In this document: in pieces, positions 28,428 through 39,100 of the stretch
How the letters are laid out: each line of letters begins with the position of its first letter
How positions within the stretch are numbered: the first letter of the stretch is position 1
IMG/VR virus record: IMGVR_UViG_3300044451_000434
Coordinates: 1-64,000 of that record
Source of the DNA: a virus
Length of the DNA: 64,000 bases
Reading direction: 5' to 3' (one strand)
Notes under the pieces: model-generated
What the model saw: the letters and a program-made list of their open reading frames with translations, nothing else
Databases searched by the model: none
Told to the model about the DNA's origin: nothing
Made by a program: the position numbers and the translations under genes

Positions 28428-29930
28428 TTATTGCAAGTCCTCTAATGGCATCACATCCAAAACAACGACATGCCTTCCCGACATAGGATGCACGAGAGCA
28501 CTAACTGAATATGGAACTATCATGCTAATCCCATATGACTGCGCCCTCGATACGGTTTTATCTTCTATAGCAATTATGTATATATCTCTGTGCGAATTGG
28601 AGACATAGTCACGCAAAACAGACAGGCAAGCATCAGTCGTTTTTGAGTTTACATAGCAAGCCCACTTAATTGGAGGAGTTGTATTTGCCATAGCAGACTT
28701 CATATATGAGTCTATGGATGGAATGTCATCTTCTCTAAGTCCATACGGGAAAGCACAAGCGAATGCGTGATTGCCGTTCCTAGAAAATCTCTCAAGCCAG
28801 CGAGATAAATACATGAAAGAACTTGATGAGAACTTAAATTCTCTGCTCAGTATTCCAGGCTCTACAAAAGCTATATAAGAATCTAAAGATTCGCTGCCTC
28901 TCAATTTTTCACTCAAATAAAAAAAATCATCAGAATATGTATTTTTTTTCCACACGCCATCAGTAAGTCTTGCGCCTCCAGACCACAAACATGAGGAAGT
29001 CCGAAACGTGTTTATTGAATTACTAAGAACAGAACATGATGCACAACATGGCGCATGCATGGCTGCAAAATTTATCATACAGAAATTTCCGACTGGCAAA
29101 TTACTGATACTGTTGATAGAACTTGTGGAATTGCCGACACATGCAGACCAAGGCGTCCCCAAGGGCATTTGTGAAGAGATATAAACACGACCGCCGCTTT
29201 GAGGATTGTTGACCATTCCGTACCAAAGTTTTTCACTGCTTCTAGATATCCAATAAGGAACATCTATAGATTCCCTGCTTGTTCTTAAAATTACTGAATT
29301 AGCCTGCATGCGGTGATCTGAGCAGATGGCAAATTGAGAAATGTCTAAAACTCCATCTGAACGTAAATTGTAGGACTCAAGAGGTTTCAAATACATTACA
29401 CTGTTCTGAACTCCATTAATGCCAATCGCACTGCTGCTTCCGCTGTCGTAAAAATGATGATTAGTCATTTTGGGTTCAAAAGAAATAAGCAATTCTTTTG
29501 TGGATGAAACATGACCATCTTCAAAAGTAAATGGAGCAGATGGGTTAATATAATATGCAGAACCGCCACTTAAGTCAGCCATCGGGAGAACTGATAGCTG
29601 TATATCAACCCCATAAGCATGAATAAAACCAGTACAAGACGATTTAAAAATACCCAAAATACACGAATTTGATGAGCAATTTCCTGTACTATTAGAACAA
29701 TTCCATTCTACATCAACATCCCTATCAAAAAATAAGGTGATGTTTATATCTGTGGGCAAAACAATTTTATTTGGAATGTTCTTTTCTGAAATATACAAAC
29801 GCATATCGGTGAGCCAAGAAGGTCTTACAGCAGATAGGAGTAGGCGAGAAGAACCTACAAATGAAACCTTGTCTCTTTGACTCCAAGAGTAATGTTGTCC
29901 AGGATCAAATTGAAACTTAAGGTCTGCCAT
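28428..29930 (-). CDS. Unrecognised cysteine-rich 500-residue protein
   Basis: ATG start, two bases after the upstream TAA; its own TAA is one base before the next gene. I do not recognise the family. The first 200 residues look beta-rich. Cysteines cluster near 78-100 (NCSNSTGNCSSNSC) and again near 290-315 (CCASCSVLSNS), which could form disulfides outside the cell or bind metal. Near residue 373 a helix RWLERFSRNGN is followed by a short hydrophobic strand, resembling a motif in the 776-, 1333- and 4092-residue proteins. The C-terminus has strands (DIYIIAIED, HVVVLDVMP). There is no signal peptide or membrane segment. It is probably a virion component by context. No function is assigned. 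Confidence 0.8.
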   Translation of the reverse strand: MADLKFQFDPGQHYSWSQRDKVSFVGSSRLLLSAVRPSWLTDMRLYISEKNIPNKIVLPTDINITLFFDRDVDVEWNCSNSTGNCSSNSCILGIFKSSCTGFIHAYGVDIQLSVLPMADLSGGSAYYINPSAPFTFEDGHVSSTKELLISFEPKMTNHHFYDSGSSSAIGINGVQNSVMYLKPLESYNLRSDGVLDISQFAICSDHRMQANSVILRTSRESIDVPYWISRSSEKLWYGMVNNPQSGGRVYISSQMPLGTPWSACVGNSTSSINSISNLPVGNFCMINFAAMHAPCCASCSVLSNSINTFRTSSCLWSGGARLTDGVWKKNTYSDDFFYLSEKLRGSESLDSYIAFVEPGILSREFKFSSSSFMYLSRWLERFSRNGNHAFACAFPYGLREDDIPSIDSYMKSAMANTTPPIKWACYVNSKTTDACLSVLRDYVSNSHRDIYIIAIEDKTVSRAQSYGISMIVPYSVSALVHPMSGRHVVVLDVMPLEDLQ

Positions 29931-29932
29931 AT

Positions 29933-30751
29933 TTATAAGTTTCTATCTACACATGGGTCACAGTCTTCACCACCGCAAGAACCTCCACCATCCTGCTGAA
30001 GTTTCTTTCTCGTTCTAGCACGCTGAAGACATTTGTAAACATTTCCAAGACCCAAGTCAGACTTGATCATGCCGATGGGTTTTGCCGTGTTTGTGTCTGG
30101 CCTTATAGACTGTAGCAGCTGCGGTATTGCCGAAGATTGGTCGTTGGTACGAAGGGCCGCCACGACCCTCAAAAGAACTTTTGCCTTATTGCTTCTGCAC
30201 GAGGAGACATTAGATTTTCTCGAGCATATTGGATCAACACCCAATGTATTAGACAACGAAGATACGACATCTAGTATTTGCTGCCTGACCCTAGGATGAA
30301 GAGAAAACCAAAAAGAAAAGTAAGAGTTTTGAGTGAATGATGACTCCCTAGTTGCTGCAGAGGTAATTGATTTAATGTGTTGAGAAGGACTAATTTCTCC
30401 GTAATCTTCTGAGGCCACAGCACTATAGCCCGCAGTACGCTTGCTTGCTGCTGTGCCTAAGTATATCAAAATGGGAACTGTAGCATTAAACAATTTTGCT
30501 ATCTTCGACTCCGATGGCTGTAGCGCTAGATTAGAATCTTCAGGTGCATACTGCGTGTAGTCGTATTCTAGATTTGGATTAATATAAAAAGACTCGTTGC
30601 AAAAATTAAAAAGAGAAGTATCCACATCTGATCTAAAACATATTGGTCTCTGCCTATTGAGAGACATCTCAAGTAGGTTTCTAGACCTGGCAACATTAAG
30701 AAGTCTCTGAAAATCAGAATCCGATTCATATCTGGTGTCGTTGTGTGGCAT
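29933..30751 (-). CDS. Unrecognised 272-residue protein with cysteine-containing basic tail
   Basis: ATG start with AGGA eight bases upstream. It follows one of the few real intergenic gaps, so it may be the first gene of a transcription sub-unit. The family is not recognised. The N-terminus is charged and polar; a hydrophobic stretch near 88-98 (ATVPILIYLG) is too short for a clear membrane segment. The middle is helical (HPRVRQQILDVVSSLSNTLG and KAKVLLRVVAALRT). The end is basic and then glycine/cysteine-rich (ARTRKKLQQ followed by GGGSCGGEDCDPC). It is the smallest gene in the window and unlike its beta-rich neighbours. It could be a connector or an assembly factor, but this is only positional inference. 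Confidence 0.78.
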   Translation of the reverse strand: MPHNDTRYESDSDFQRLLNVARSRNLLEMSLNRQRPICFRSDVDTSLFNFCNESFYINPNLEYDYTQYAPEDSNLALQPSESKIAKLFNATVPILIYLGTAASKRTAGYSAVASEDYGEISPSQHIKSITSAATRESSFTQNSYFSFWFSLHPRVRQQILDVVSSLSNTLGVDPICSRKSNVSSCRSNKAKVLLRVVAALRTNDQSSAIPQLLQSIRPDTNTAKPIGMIKSDLGLGNVYKCLQRARTRKKLQQDGGGSCGGEDCDPCVDRNL

Positions 30752-30829
30752 TTAAAAATTCCTGACAAAATGTTATTTCTGCAGAATCACCCTACTACCT
30801 ACCGCCACTACATTATAGAACTACTAAAC
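30752..30829 (-). promoter_or_regulatory. 78-base gap: possible promoter and shared motif
   Basis: This is the largest gap in the window. On the minus strand it contains a perfect TATAAT hexamer (complement of 30812-30817) but no good -35 box at normal spacing. It also contains TTCTGCAGAAATA (complement of 30774-30786), nearly identical to a motif in the gap at 9035-9094. TTCTGCAGAA within it is a 10-base palindrome. AGGA (complement of 30760-30763) serves the downstream ATG. No hairpin followed by a T run is seen. An internal promoter is plausible but unproven. Confidence 0.3.
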
Positions 30830-33800
30830 CTACTGGGACATGATTTCGGGCAATACGGTTGATGGACCATCTAGGATTTGACCTCTAAACTTTCTTCTTC
30901 CGAAGAACCTTAATACACTAGGGATTATTCCAAAATAGGTGAATTCTCCAGTGAATGCAAGATCTTCAATAGGAATGGAAAGCGCTGAAGCGTCTTCGGG
31001 TAAAAGCTCGTAATTCGGCTCAAGAGAACCCTCTGGTGAATCTTTTGGGAAAATTGGCGGCAGACGGTAGCCGATGTCTTCGGCGTCGTAAACACCCTTG
31101 TTGCCAACTATGGTCTCTGAAAATGGGTATGAAACAACACCCAACGAGGACAAGAGAGAGGATCTGACACCATATGGTGACTCAAATGCATTAGCAAGCA
31201 AATCAACCTTGATCATAGGATCAGGAAGCCTATAAGTAGCATCAATACCCAAGAATGCCAAAGCCTGTCTGTCATACACAAAACGATTGGCTCTCTCAAT
31301 CTTGCTCAGCAAAATGCGCATATTGCTTCTAGAAAATCTGTGAACACCATAAGATTCGGGCTCGCCAGTTTCTGTGTTTTCTGAATTTATCAACATGAAT
31401 TTAGCATGATCCCGCATTTCTTGAAAAGCCAAATCAAATGATTTTTTGGCGGATGACTCCTCGCCAAATGTTGGGTTTAAGCTAGATATGAAAGCAATAT
31501 CATCATATGGTCTTTTTGCTCGGCTACCATCATTAATTTTCTTACCGTTGACTTTTAGTGCAATTGGGGCTGCATAATCTAAATGAGCCCATCGACCTTT
31601 AGGGTGCCTCCACGCATGATAACTTCTAGCAACCTCTATTTCAAAAAATTCCTCAGGAGGCTCCTCTAAAAATACGCATTCTGGCAACCCGGTTTCAAGT
31701 TGAGATTCATACTCCTGATCAGCAGCAAGCCTAGGAAAAACTCTTGATCCATTCGCAACGAACTGAAAATAAATACCAATGTGCCTAGGCTTGCCATTAA
31801 TATAAAGTGTTGGTGACTCTTTGACGTCAAAAATACTAATTCCAAAATAAAGATCACAATAATTAGCCCATCTATTGAAATTGACTGCAGAGATAGCACC
31901 CCCCTCACCCCCAACCCACAGGCGTCCAGAATGGGACTTCACAGTCAATGGCAAGAAGAAGCGACCATCGGTAAATTTTGGCATAGACATTTTGCGGAGG
32001 ACATACCTATCTGATTCCCTTAAATTGGTGTCTGAGTTAGTTCTGAGCAAGCCGTCGTCGGAGCAGACAAACAGCCCGTCTTCATGTACGGCACACCTAC
32101 CGAGCCTGATGTCCGATTGAAACATCTTTGATACAGAAGAATTATCAAGTCTCCATATTGAATTAGTTGCAATTAACAAGACAAAATCTTGTTCAATATA
32201 AGTGTCTATTATTTTGAGCCTTCCTGGTAAATTATCTAGTAGAGAAAACTCTGAACCACTTGAATCTCCAACGAAAAGACCGTCTTCCGAATAGATGTAC
32301 GGTAATCCATTCCAAGAGAAACAAGACCATATCAAAGTTGCCTCTGAAGATATGGAGGGTAGTTGCCGAAAATATATCTGAGAATTTAGCTGTATAGATA
32401 TCTTCCATATGGCATTTGCAGCGACTGCTATGAAGTTTAAATCATCAATTCTAATGACATCTCGGAAGCACTTAACTCCCCTCTGCATCCCTAATCCCGT
32501 AGCCAAAGGAGTCAAATTGCCATCTGCTTGAATTCTAGCCATGTCTATACCCCTAAAGGCAATTATGAACACAATGTCGCCAAATATTCTTATCCTGAAT
32601 GGACAACCCGCATCATCAGGAGGCAAAGATGAGGATATTTCAACAATCGTTCCAATGTCAGAAGTGTTTTTATACATCCAACTGCCAACACTTGATGCAA
32701 CAAAGCCAATATTTCCAAAGAACTCCATGTCATGTATAAATGCACGAGCACTGCCTCTAGATATGGGGAATGAACTAGGGACAGAACCAAGATGGGTATC
32801 AACCTCTGCACCAGCCAACTCAATAGCGACTTCTGAATATTGGGAGTCAGATTCAGAATATAATCTAATCTTGTTTCTTTCGTTTACAGTAGCAAACCAT
32901 CTAAAATTGTCTGCTGATTGCATGATGCATGTCATAGGCAGCATGTCCATGAATGTCTCGTCATGATTTACGGATGGGATAACACCCCTACTGACAGTCC
33001 CAGATGTTAATTGACCTGCAGAAAGTATGCCAATCTGCTCCCCGTCCAAAACTCCTTCGACTTCAGAAGTTCCAAAAACTACAGATTTAACTACAGAATC
33101 ATCTGGAAGCTCTTCCACAAAATTTATGGATCCATCACCGAATATTTGATAACCAACAGAAGTTACTGAATTGTTTACAAATACAACACCATGAGATGGG
33201 TCAATTCCAACCTCAATAGGCGATGAAGGGATGTATGTCAACCTGTCTTCAGAAACATATTTATCTATCAAATATAGATCACTCAAATCTATTCTGAAAT
33301 CGTTGTTATCATCCAATCTGAAATGTCTGTGCTCGGCAATCAATTCTTCAGCATTCTCAACAACAGGATCAATCATGTTAGAAAGCAATCTACGCTCGTC
33401 TTTTAATGATCCATTTTGAGATCTTGAGAACAATAGCATGCTACTATCTGGAGGGTTGGTGATTTGAGCCGTGACCACTGAGCATTCAGACACAATAGAC
33501 CTGATAGCAAACCTGTATTCTCCGTTGGCTAGTTTAAAATTTCTTAAGGTGTATGTTTTTGATTTACTATCTGAAGAACCAACTCTAGAGAATCTACCTG
33601 TAGAAGGATCAGAAACATACAACTCAAATCCATCTACAGGTATTGTGTATTCATTCCAAGACAATACATAGTCGTCATTTATAAATTGTGAAGAAAGACC
33701 AGTAGGTCCTGGATTTTCTGACCTGCTCACAAAAGTGGTAAGAACTCCGATTTTACCCTCTAATTCGTATGTTTCTGGACGCATGCTCCTAGCGCCCCAA

Positions 33801-36163
33801 AAATTTTCATATCCTATGCGGTAGGAGTAGGAATTCCCGTCCAGAACCATGAGATCTAGATATTCATAAGAACTTGGATCAATCTCCGCAATCAGCCCAT
33901 ATGGACCAAGAGAGCCAGATGAGTCAACTTGACTTCTGTATACTAAAAACTTCCTTGCGGGAAGTCGTGATTTTCCATTCCACGTAACCATGATGCCATC
34001 TTGTACAACTGCAGAGAAAACTCCATCCAACTCCCCAGGAGCAGGCATGTCATCAATGAAGGGGCTAAAAAGATCAAAAGAAGATGCGATGGATTTATTG
34101 TTATACTCATCAACCGCAACAATCGATATACTATATTTTGTTTTTGGTTTTGTCAGTCCTGAGGGGAGCAAATATGTCCTCAGTTTTGTTTTTTGAGAAA
34201 CCTGTGCGATTTGCTGACCTGTCGTATATGTGTAAGTTGTTGGTGAAGCTGAAGAATCTTTAACCTGTAAAATTATGCCGCCAGAAGCAAAAAAGCCTCC
34301 AGTTCCATCGTCGGTGATGTCCGAATTAAATTCCCCCATTCTAAAAAGAATAGGTGATGTATCCGCCAATCTTGCATTACTCGTTGCTGCCAACTTTTGT
34401 GCAGGAAGAGATGGCGAAGATATATTTATCCCGTCACGAGTTAAAGCAGGATTAAACCAAAAAGAAAAAGCAGGTCTTGCTTCTATAAGTTGAAACATGC
34501 TGTAAGTAATACCCGTAACTTTAGATTTCATCCTAATGTTGGCATAGTTAATAAACGCAATGACATCTGTTATGTTCTTGTCAGTCAAATCGAAGGACAC
34601 TTCAGAAAAACCATCTACAGGCGTAAAGTTGCTATCATCAACTCCCTGTATCCTTAATGTAACCCCGGATATGGTAAAATTAAAATCACACATGTTGCCC
34701 GAATAACGCCTTGCTATATAAATCGAATCAGATGGATCTTCATTTAAAATTTCTATCCTTTCTTGTATCTGATATGAAACCACAGACAGTTCATAGTAAG
34801 AAACATCAGAAGGGTCTTGATGAGCCCAATTAAACCTTACTGATCCGCCGACGGAAAAAAATCCTGATATGTCAACAACGGGTGGTGGGGGCGTAGAATC
34901 TCCAGAAATTACCCTTGTAAATCTTCCCCTTGTCTGAGACTGACCGACTTTTCTGAACAAAACAATCGTGTAAGTTGACTTGTCTTCAAAATACTGAGTA
35001 GTAAAAGAAGAACCCTGCATAGCCTGCACGGTATAAAGTTCGATATTGCCACTATTTGGCATCTTGATATCTTTAGATGTCCAAACAAAACCAAAGTTAC
35101 CGTTCTTGTGTATCCTTAAATAAAGATTATTCATGGGATCATATGGATCATATCCATCAACAGATATGGCAGATACTGAAAGATAAAAACTACCAAGTGG
35201 GTTTCTCAAAATGATGGCATCAATATCATCGACATCTCCAATTTGCGCAGCAGATGTTGGAACAAGATATTTGTTTACCGAAGCTGATGTCTTTCCGTAG
35301 ATTGACCTGTTATATATAGATACTCTATATCTAAATCCATTAATCAAATCTCTTATAATAAAATGTGATTTAGAGACAGGCACTTCAATAGAAAATTCAT
35401 CACCAACTTCATTCCCAAAAACATCCACCCGTCTCCAAGAGACAATTTTTTTATCAATCAACCCGGACGCAGACTTGTCAAAAACAACACAAATAGATGC
35501 ATTGTTTTCTACGGCGGCAACACCAGTTGGAATTGGCGGAATCACATCCGCAAATGGCCTACTTACTAATACTTCTTCCGAAAACAATCCAGGAGTGTCA
35601 TCACGTCCGAAAGCTTGCATCTTCAGAGATATGGAAGATCCTTCGCTAATCGGGTGCTGAAAAATATCATCAGATCTTGATATTTGTGCAACATAAATAT
35701 TATCAATGATCAGATATGCATATGATGTTGTTATAGAAGCTTCATTCCAATTAAAATAAATAAAAGCAAAATCGTCTGATACGTATGCATTAAAAGTTGG
35801 TGGGGATGCAGGAGATGCATCGTTAACAACAACTTTTCGGCTTGAAGAAAAATTACCAACCTTAGAAATCATATTGGTCTGCTTCTTCAAGAACACCCCC
35901 TCGCCAACATTTGGATATTGGCAATAGCGCTCAAGCATGAGCTGCGAAAAGATTCCGTTAATGAAAGCCGCACCGCTAGATATGAAAACATATTCACCAA
36001 TCAAACTAAAATCCAAACCGTATGCAACGCCATCACCAATAGCAGAATAAAATGCGTGCAACTGCTCGTCTATCATCATCATCCTGCTCTTATCAACGGT
36101 AGCAGAATATCTGTCCCCTCTTTCGAAGTATGGAAGTTGCAGTGATGGAGTTGGTCTAGTCAT
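30830..36163 (-). CDS. 1777-residue FN3-rich tail-fibre-like protein with dockerin-like calcium loop
   Basis: The ATG overlaps the upstream stop by four bases. It ends at TAG, with two further in-frame TAG codons within the next three codons. The first 75 residues (YFERGDRYSATVD, then GDGVAYGL and ISSGAAFINGI) resemble N-terminal attachment regions of phage tail-fibre or baseplate proteins; this is a loose match. FN3-like domains follow at about 205-300, 424-490, 704-808 and 814-898. At 951-962 the loop DDNNDFRIDLSD has acidic or amide residues at positions 1, 3, 5, 9 and 12, as in dockerin-type calcium loops. Residues of about 1000-1430 look like a beta-propeller (GLFVGDSSG, GLFVCSDDGLL). 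The C-terminal 350 residues are unrecognised. I infer a long fibre or spacer protein. Confidence 0.87.
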   Translation of the reverse strand: MTRPTPSLQLPYFERGDRYSATVDKSRMMMIDEQLHAFYSAIGDGVAYGLDFSLIGEYVFISSGAAFINGIFSQLMLERYCQYPNVGEGVFLKKQTNMISKVGNFSSSRKVVVNDASPASPPTFNAYVSDDFAFIYFNWNEASITTSYAYLIIDNIYVAQISRSDDIFQHPISEGSSISLKMQAFGRDDTPGLFSEEVLVSRPFADVIPPIPTGVAAVENNASICVVFDKSASGLIDKKIVSWRRVDVFGNEVGDEFSIEVPVSKSHFIIRDLINGFRYRVSIYNRSIYGKTSASVNKYLVPTSAAQIGDVDDIDAIILRNPLGSFYLSVSAISVDGYDPYDPMNNLYLRIHKNGNFGFVWTSKDIKMPNSGNIELYTVQAMQGSSFTTQYFEDKSTYTIVLFRKVGQSQTRGRFTRVISGDSTPPPPVVDISGFFSVGGSVRFNWAHQDPSDVSYYELSVVSYQIQERIEILNEDPSDSIYIARRYSGNMCDFNFTISGVTLRIQGVDDSNFTPVDGFSEVSFDLTDKNITDVIAFINYANIRMKSKVTGITYSMFQLIEARPAFSFWFNPALTRDGINISSPSLPAQKLAATSNARLADTSPILFRMGEFNSDITDDGTGGFFASGGIILQVKDSSASPTTYTYTTGQQIAQVSQKTKLRTYLLPSGLTKPKTKYSISIVAVDEYNNKSIASSFDLFSPFIDDMPAPGELDGVFSAVVQDGIMVTWNGKSRLPARKFLVYRSQVDSSGSLGPYGLIAEIDPSSYEYLDLMVLDGNSYSYRIGYENFWGARSMRPETYELEGKIGVLTTFVSRSENPGPTGLSSQFINDDYVLSWNEYTIPVDGFELYVSDPSTGRFSRVGSSDSKSKTYTLRNFKLANGEYRFAIRSIVSECSVVTAQITNPPDSSMLLFSRSQNGSLKDERRLLSNMIDPVVENAEELIAEHRHFRLDDNNDFRIDLSDLYLIDKYVSEDRLTYIPSSPIEVGIDPSHGVVFVNNSVTSVGYQIFGDGSINFVEELPDDSVVKSVVFGTSEVEGVLDGEQIGILSAGQLTSGTVSRGVIPSVNHDETFMDMLPMTCIMQSADNFRWFATVNERNKIRLYSESDSQYSEVAIELAGAEVDTHLGSVPSSFPISRGSARAFIHDMEFFGNIGFVASSVGSWMYKNTSDIGTIVEISSSLPPDDAGCPFRIRIFGDIVFIIAFRGIDMARIQADGNLTPLATGLGMQRGVKCFRDVIRIDDLNFIAVAANAIWKISIQLNSQIYFRQLPSISSEATLIWSCFSWNGLPYIYSEDGLFVGDSSGSEFSLLDNLPGRLKIIDTYIEQDFVLLIATNSIWRLDNSSVSKMFQSDIRLGRCAVHEDGLFVCSDDGLLRTNSDTNLRESDRYVLRKMSMPKFTDGRFFLPLTVKSHSGRLWVGGEGGAISAVNFNRWANYCDLYFGISIFDVKESPTLYINGKPRHIGIYFQFVANGSRVFPRLAADQEYESQLETGLPECVFLEEPPEEFFEIEVARSYHAWRHPKGRWAHLDYAAPIALKVNGKKINDGSRAKRPYDDIAFISSLNPTFGEESSAKKSFDLAFQEMRDHAKFMLINSENTETGEPESYGVHRFSRSNMRILLSKIERANRFVYDRQALAFLGIDATYRLPDPMIKVDLLANAFESPYGVRSSLLSSLGVVSYPFSETIVGNKGVYDAEDIGYRLPPIFPKDSPEGSLEPNYELLPEDASALSIPIEDLAFTGEFTYFGIIPSVLRFFGRRKFRGQILDGPSTVLPEIMSQ

Positions 36164-39100
36164 TGTGTCAGAGAATTGAACTTAACCAAAGATCCGTTTT
36201 CCAATTCAAACATCATACTGAATCCTTTTAGTATTGGTACATTCACCTGATCTCCACAATCAAAGCCTGTTTCTATGATATTCATAAATGTCAATCCAAC
36301 AAAAGCGAAACTGAAATTATGTCCGTTAAAAGATTCGATTGTTATGAAATAACGATTATTTACCTCAATATCACCTGATGGAGGAGTGAAGGTAACTCTC
36401 GTTGGATCTTGAGTTCCGAAGAATGGCGGCTGTGTTGGCAACCAAGGATCATCCGAATCGCCAGCTGTCCATCCAGAGCTGTTTGCTAATGAAAAATAGG
36501 ACCCCACCATCTGGGTGAGTGCCTCATCTTCATATATGCGTATTCTGAAATCATATGCGCCAGCAAAGCCATCACTAGGCACAAACTCAAAAGCAATTAT
36601 GTTATACATAGATACAGATGCTTCTTTTATAAACGGTCTACTCAATTCAGAAAGATTTTGTTCAACTCCATTTCGTATCACATCAATATCTACATAATAT
36701 GTCGTGCCTGACACAAGAGAAAATGCATATGGTAGCATAGCAAATGAACCTATACGCCCCAAAAGTATAGTGGCACCGTTTGCATTGGGGAATGGAAGAC
36801 CGTCGAATAAGAAATATTGAGGAGAATCTATGGTGTTTGCAGATGCACGAAGAGATGTTCTTTCTTGGTCATCATAAAAATAAACAGAAAAATCCACAAC
36901 ATCATCTATTTGTGAATGTGAATTGTCTATATTCCAAAGCACAGTGTTACTATAAATATCTTGAGAATTTCCTGATGAAGTACCGTCATCTATAAATGAA
37001 GCAGGAGTCAAGAACTTGAATCCAACACGCAATTTGGTGCCATACTGAGATCCATCAACTGAAAAAAGCCTGTTTTCAGGAAGTTCTTGGAAGTCGGCTA
37101 TAGAAACACGATCAAGAGTATCCAAACATGGAACAATCATAGCAGATACAGGAACAAGCTTATCCATGCTCAAAATTCCCCGTTTTACAGGCGAAGGCAA
37201 GACAAAAGTAGTCGTTATAAATTGACTAGTTGAATTTGTAAGCGACTCTATTGATATCTGCTGCATGATAGGGTTGCTATTAGGACTAGTAGACATGAGA
37301 ACTATTTTTATCTGTATGAACTGGCCTACTTGGCCGCTCATGTCAAACTCTTCGACTACAGATGTAATTGGCGTGCCGTACTCTGCAGAAGCACACTGGT
37401 CTCTAGTTCTGCCAACCTTGAAGTATATCCATATTTCAGAGTCGGGTGGGGTGACAGAAACCCAAGACATTGTCCCCCAAGCCACATGTCCATCGCTTGC
37501 GTTTAGTATCTCAGTTTCTACGACCGCAGATTCACGACGAATTCGATCTGCAGAAAAGAACGGAGCGTCACCATTCCCGATCACGACCGTTGTATCTCCG
37601 TTGCCTTCAAATTCTATTATTTGACCGGATATAGCTGAAGATCTGAGCAAACTAGAACTTATGTCCAATACCAAATTGTCATTTATCCCGTCTCCGTTTT
37701 CATCTGGCTCAGAAGCCAAGACTGTTGAGTTGCCAGCCTTGTCAGCAAGCCTGAGGTAGACACGACGTACAGCTCCAGAAACATTGACAGCGTAGAGAGA
37801 AGACGCTGTCCAAAAAACCACCTGATTATCCGTAGACTGACCGATACCAACTATGTCTGCATCAGACTGCCCCATGACAACCCAGCCGTTGGCATATCTG
37901 TATATTTGTCTACCTACTGACGCGAAAATATTATCTCGCCCTGCAAGGACAATCTTCTTGACTGCATGTATTGGAGCAGTAGTGGATCTGAAAGATGCTA
38001 AGAATGGCTCGTCTTCGTCAACTGACCGCATGATGCGACCGGAAGAGGCAGTACCGACATAAATATTTGTACCAAGGCTGTCAACTGTTGTCAAGGCATC
38101 CGAATCGTAATGCAGACTCTCAACAACTATGGGAACAGATCCCAAATCTGCTCGGTATATCCGCTTGTCTTGCCCGGTGGCTACCACCACAAACCTATCA
38201 AAGCCTGATATTCCAGATCCTCTGTCGGCGACAAAGTTAACTTTAGCTGATGGGGAGCCTGAACCTGTATAATAATATATTCTTGCTGGAGAGTCTGTAA
38301 GCATATATAGGGAGTTGTCATAATCACTCAGGAAGAAGCCTGCAAACCCTTCGGCTTCAAGGTGTGACACACTAACAAATTGAGCTCCATCTGAAGACTT
38401 GTAAATAGCCACATTTTCTCCACTTTTAACAACAGCAACATAAAGCTCATTGCGAAAAACAATAACACCTGCAATTTCAGAATTGACAGGATCAGTTCCA
38501 ATCATGGTTTGTGTTTCCGAAAAATTGTCGCCTGTCTTTGACCTGCAAGCCGCAGGAACACTAGTGAAGACAAAATCTCTTGCTGAAAGAGCAGACGCTG
38601 GTCGGAAAGATACGAATCCACTTATCCTACCGCTTGTCTCATTCCAAATAAGTCCACTCAGAGCACTCAAATTGAGTAGACTATGATCGAACTGCGCTGT
38701 AAACGGCTTCGGCTCAACTGGAGTTACTCCGTTAGTGGTGAAATTAGAAAAATTACTGATTTCATAGGTGGACACCCCGCTAGTTGCATCATACGGTAAT
38801 TGACCATCTTCGCTGCCGAGAGTATCTATAGACAACCTGACTACATTGGCGCTAATTTGGCTCACAAAATTCAATTTGCCTTGCGGTGGCTCGGTGTCCA
38901 AGACAACCTCGTCCGATGGCAGGCCAGAAGAAGAAGACAGTTTTACCACAGATCTTTCGCCAGCATCTGCCACGGCATAAAATTCCAAACCTCCGTCAGC
39001 CACATGATTCAATTTTCTCGTTGAAGAGTAGCCAGACGCAACCTCTGCACGGTTTGGATTAAGTTTTCTGATAAGTCGGAGATCGTCTCTCACAACTAAA

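Noticed and set aside
30767-30829. Transcription terminator in the 78-base gap
   Set aside because: The only palindrome (TTCTGCAGAA) is short, lacks a loop and is not followed by a T run on the minus strand.
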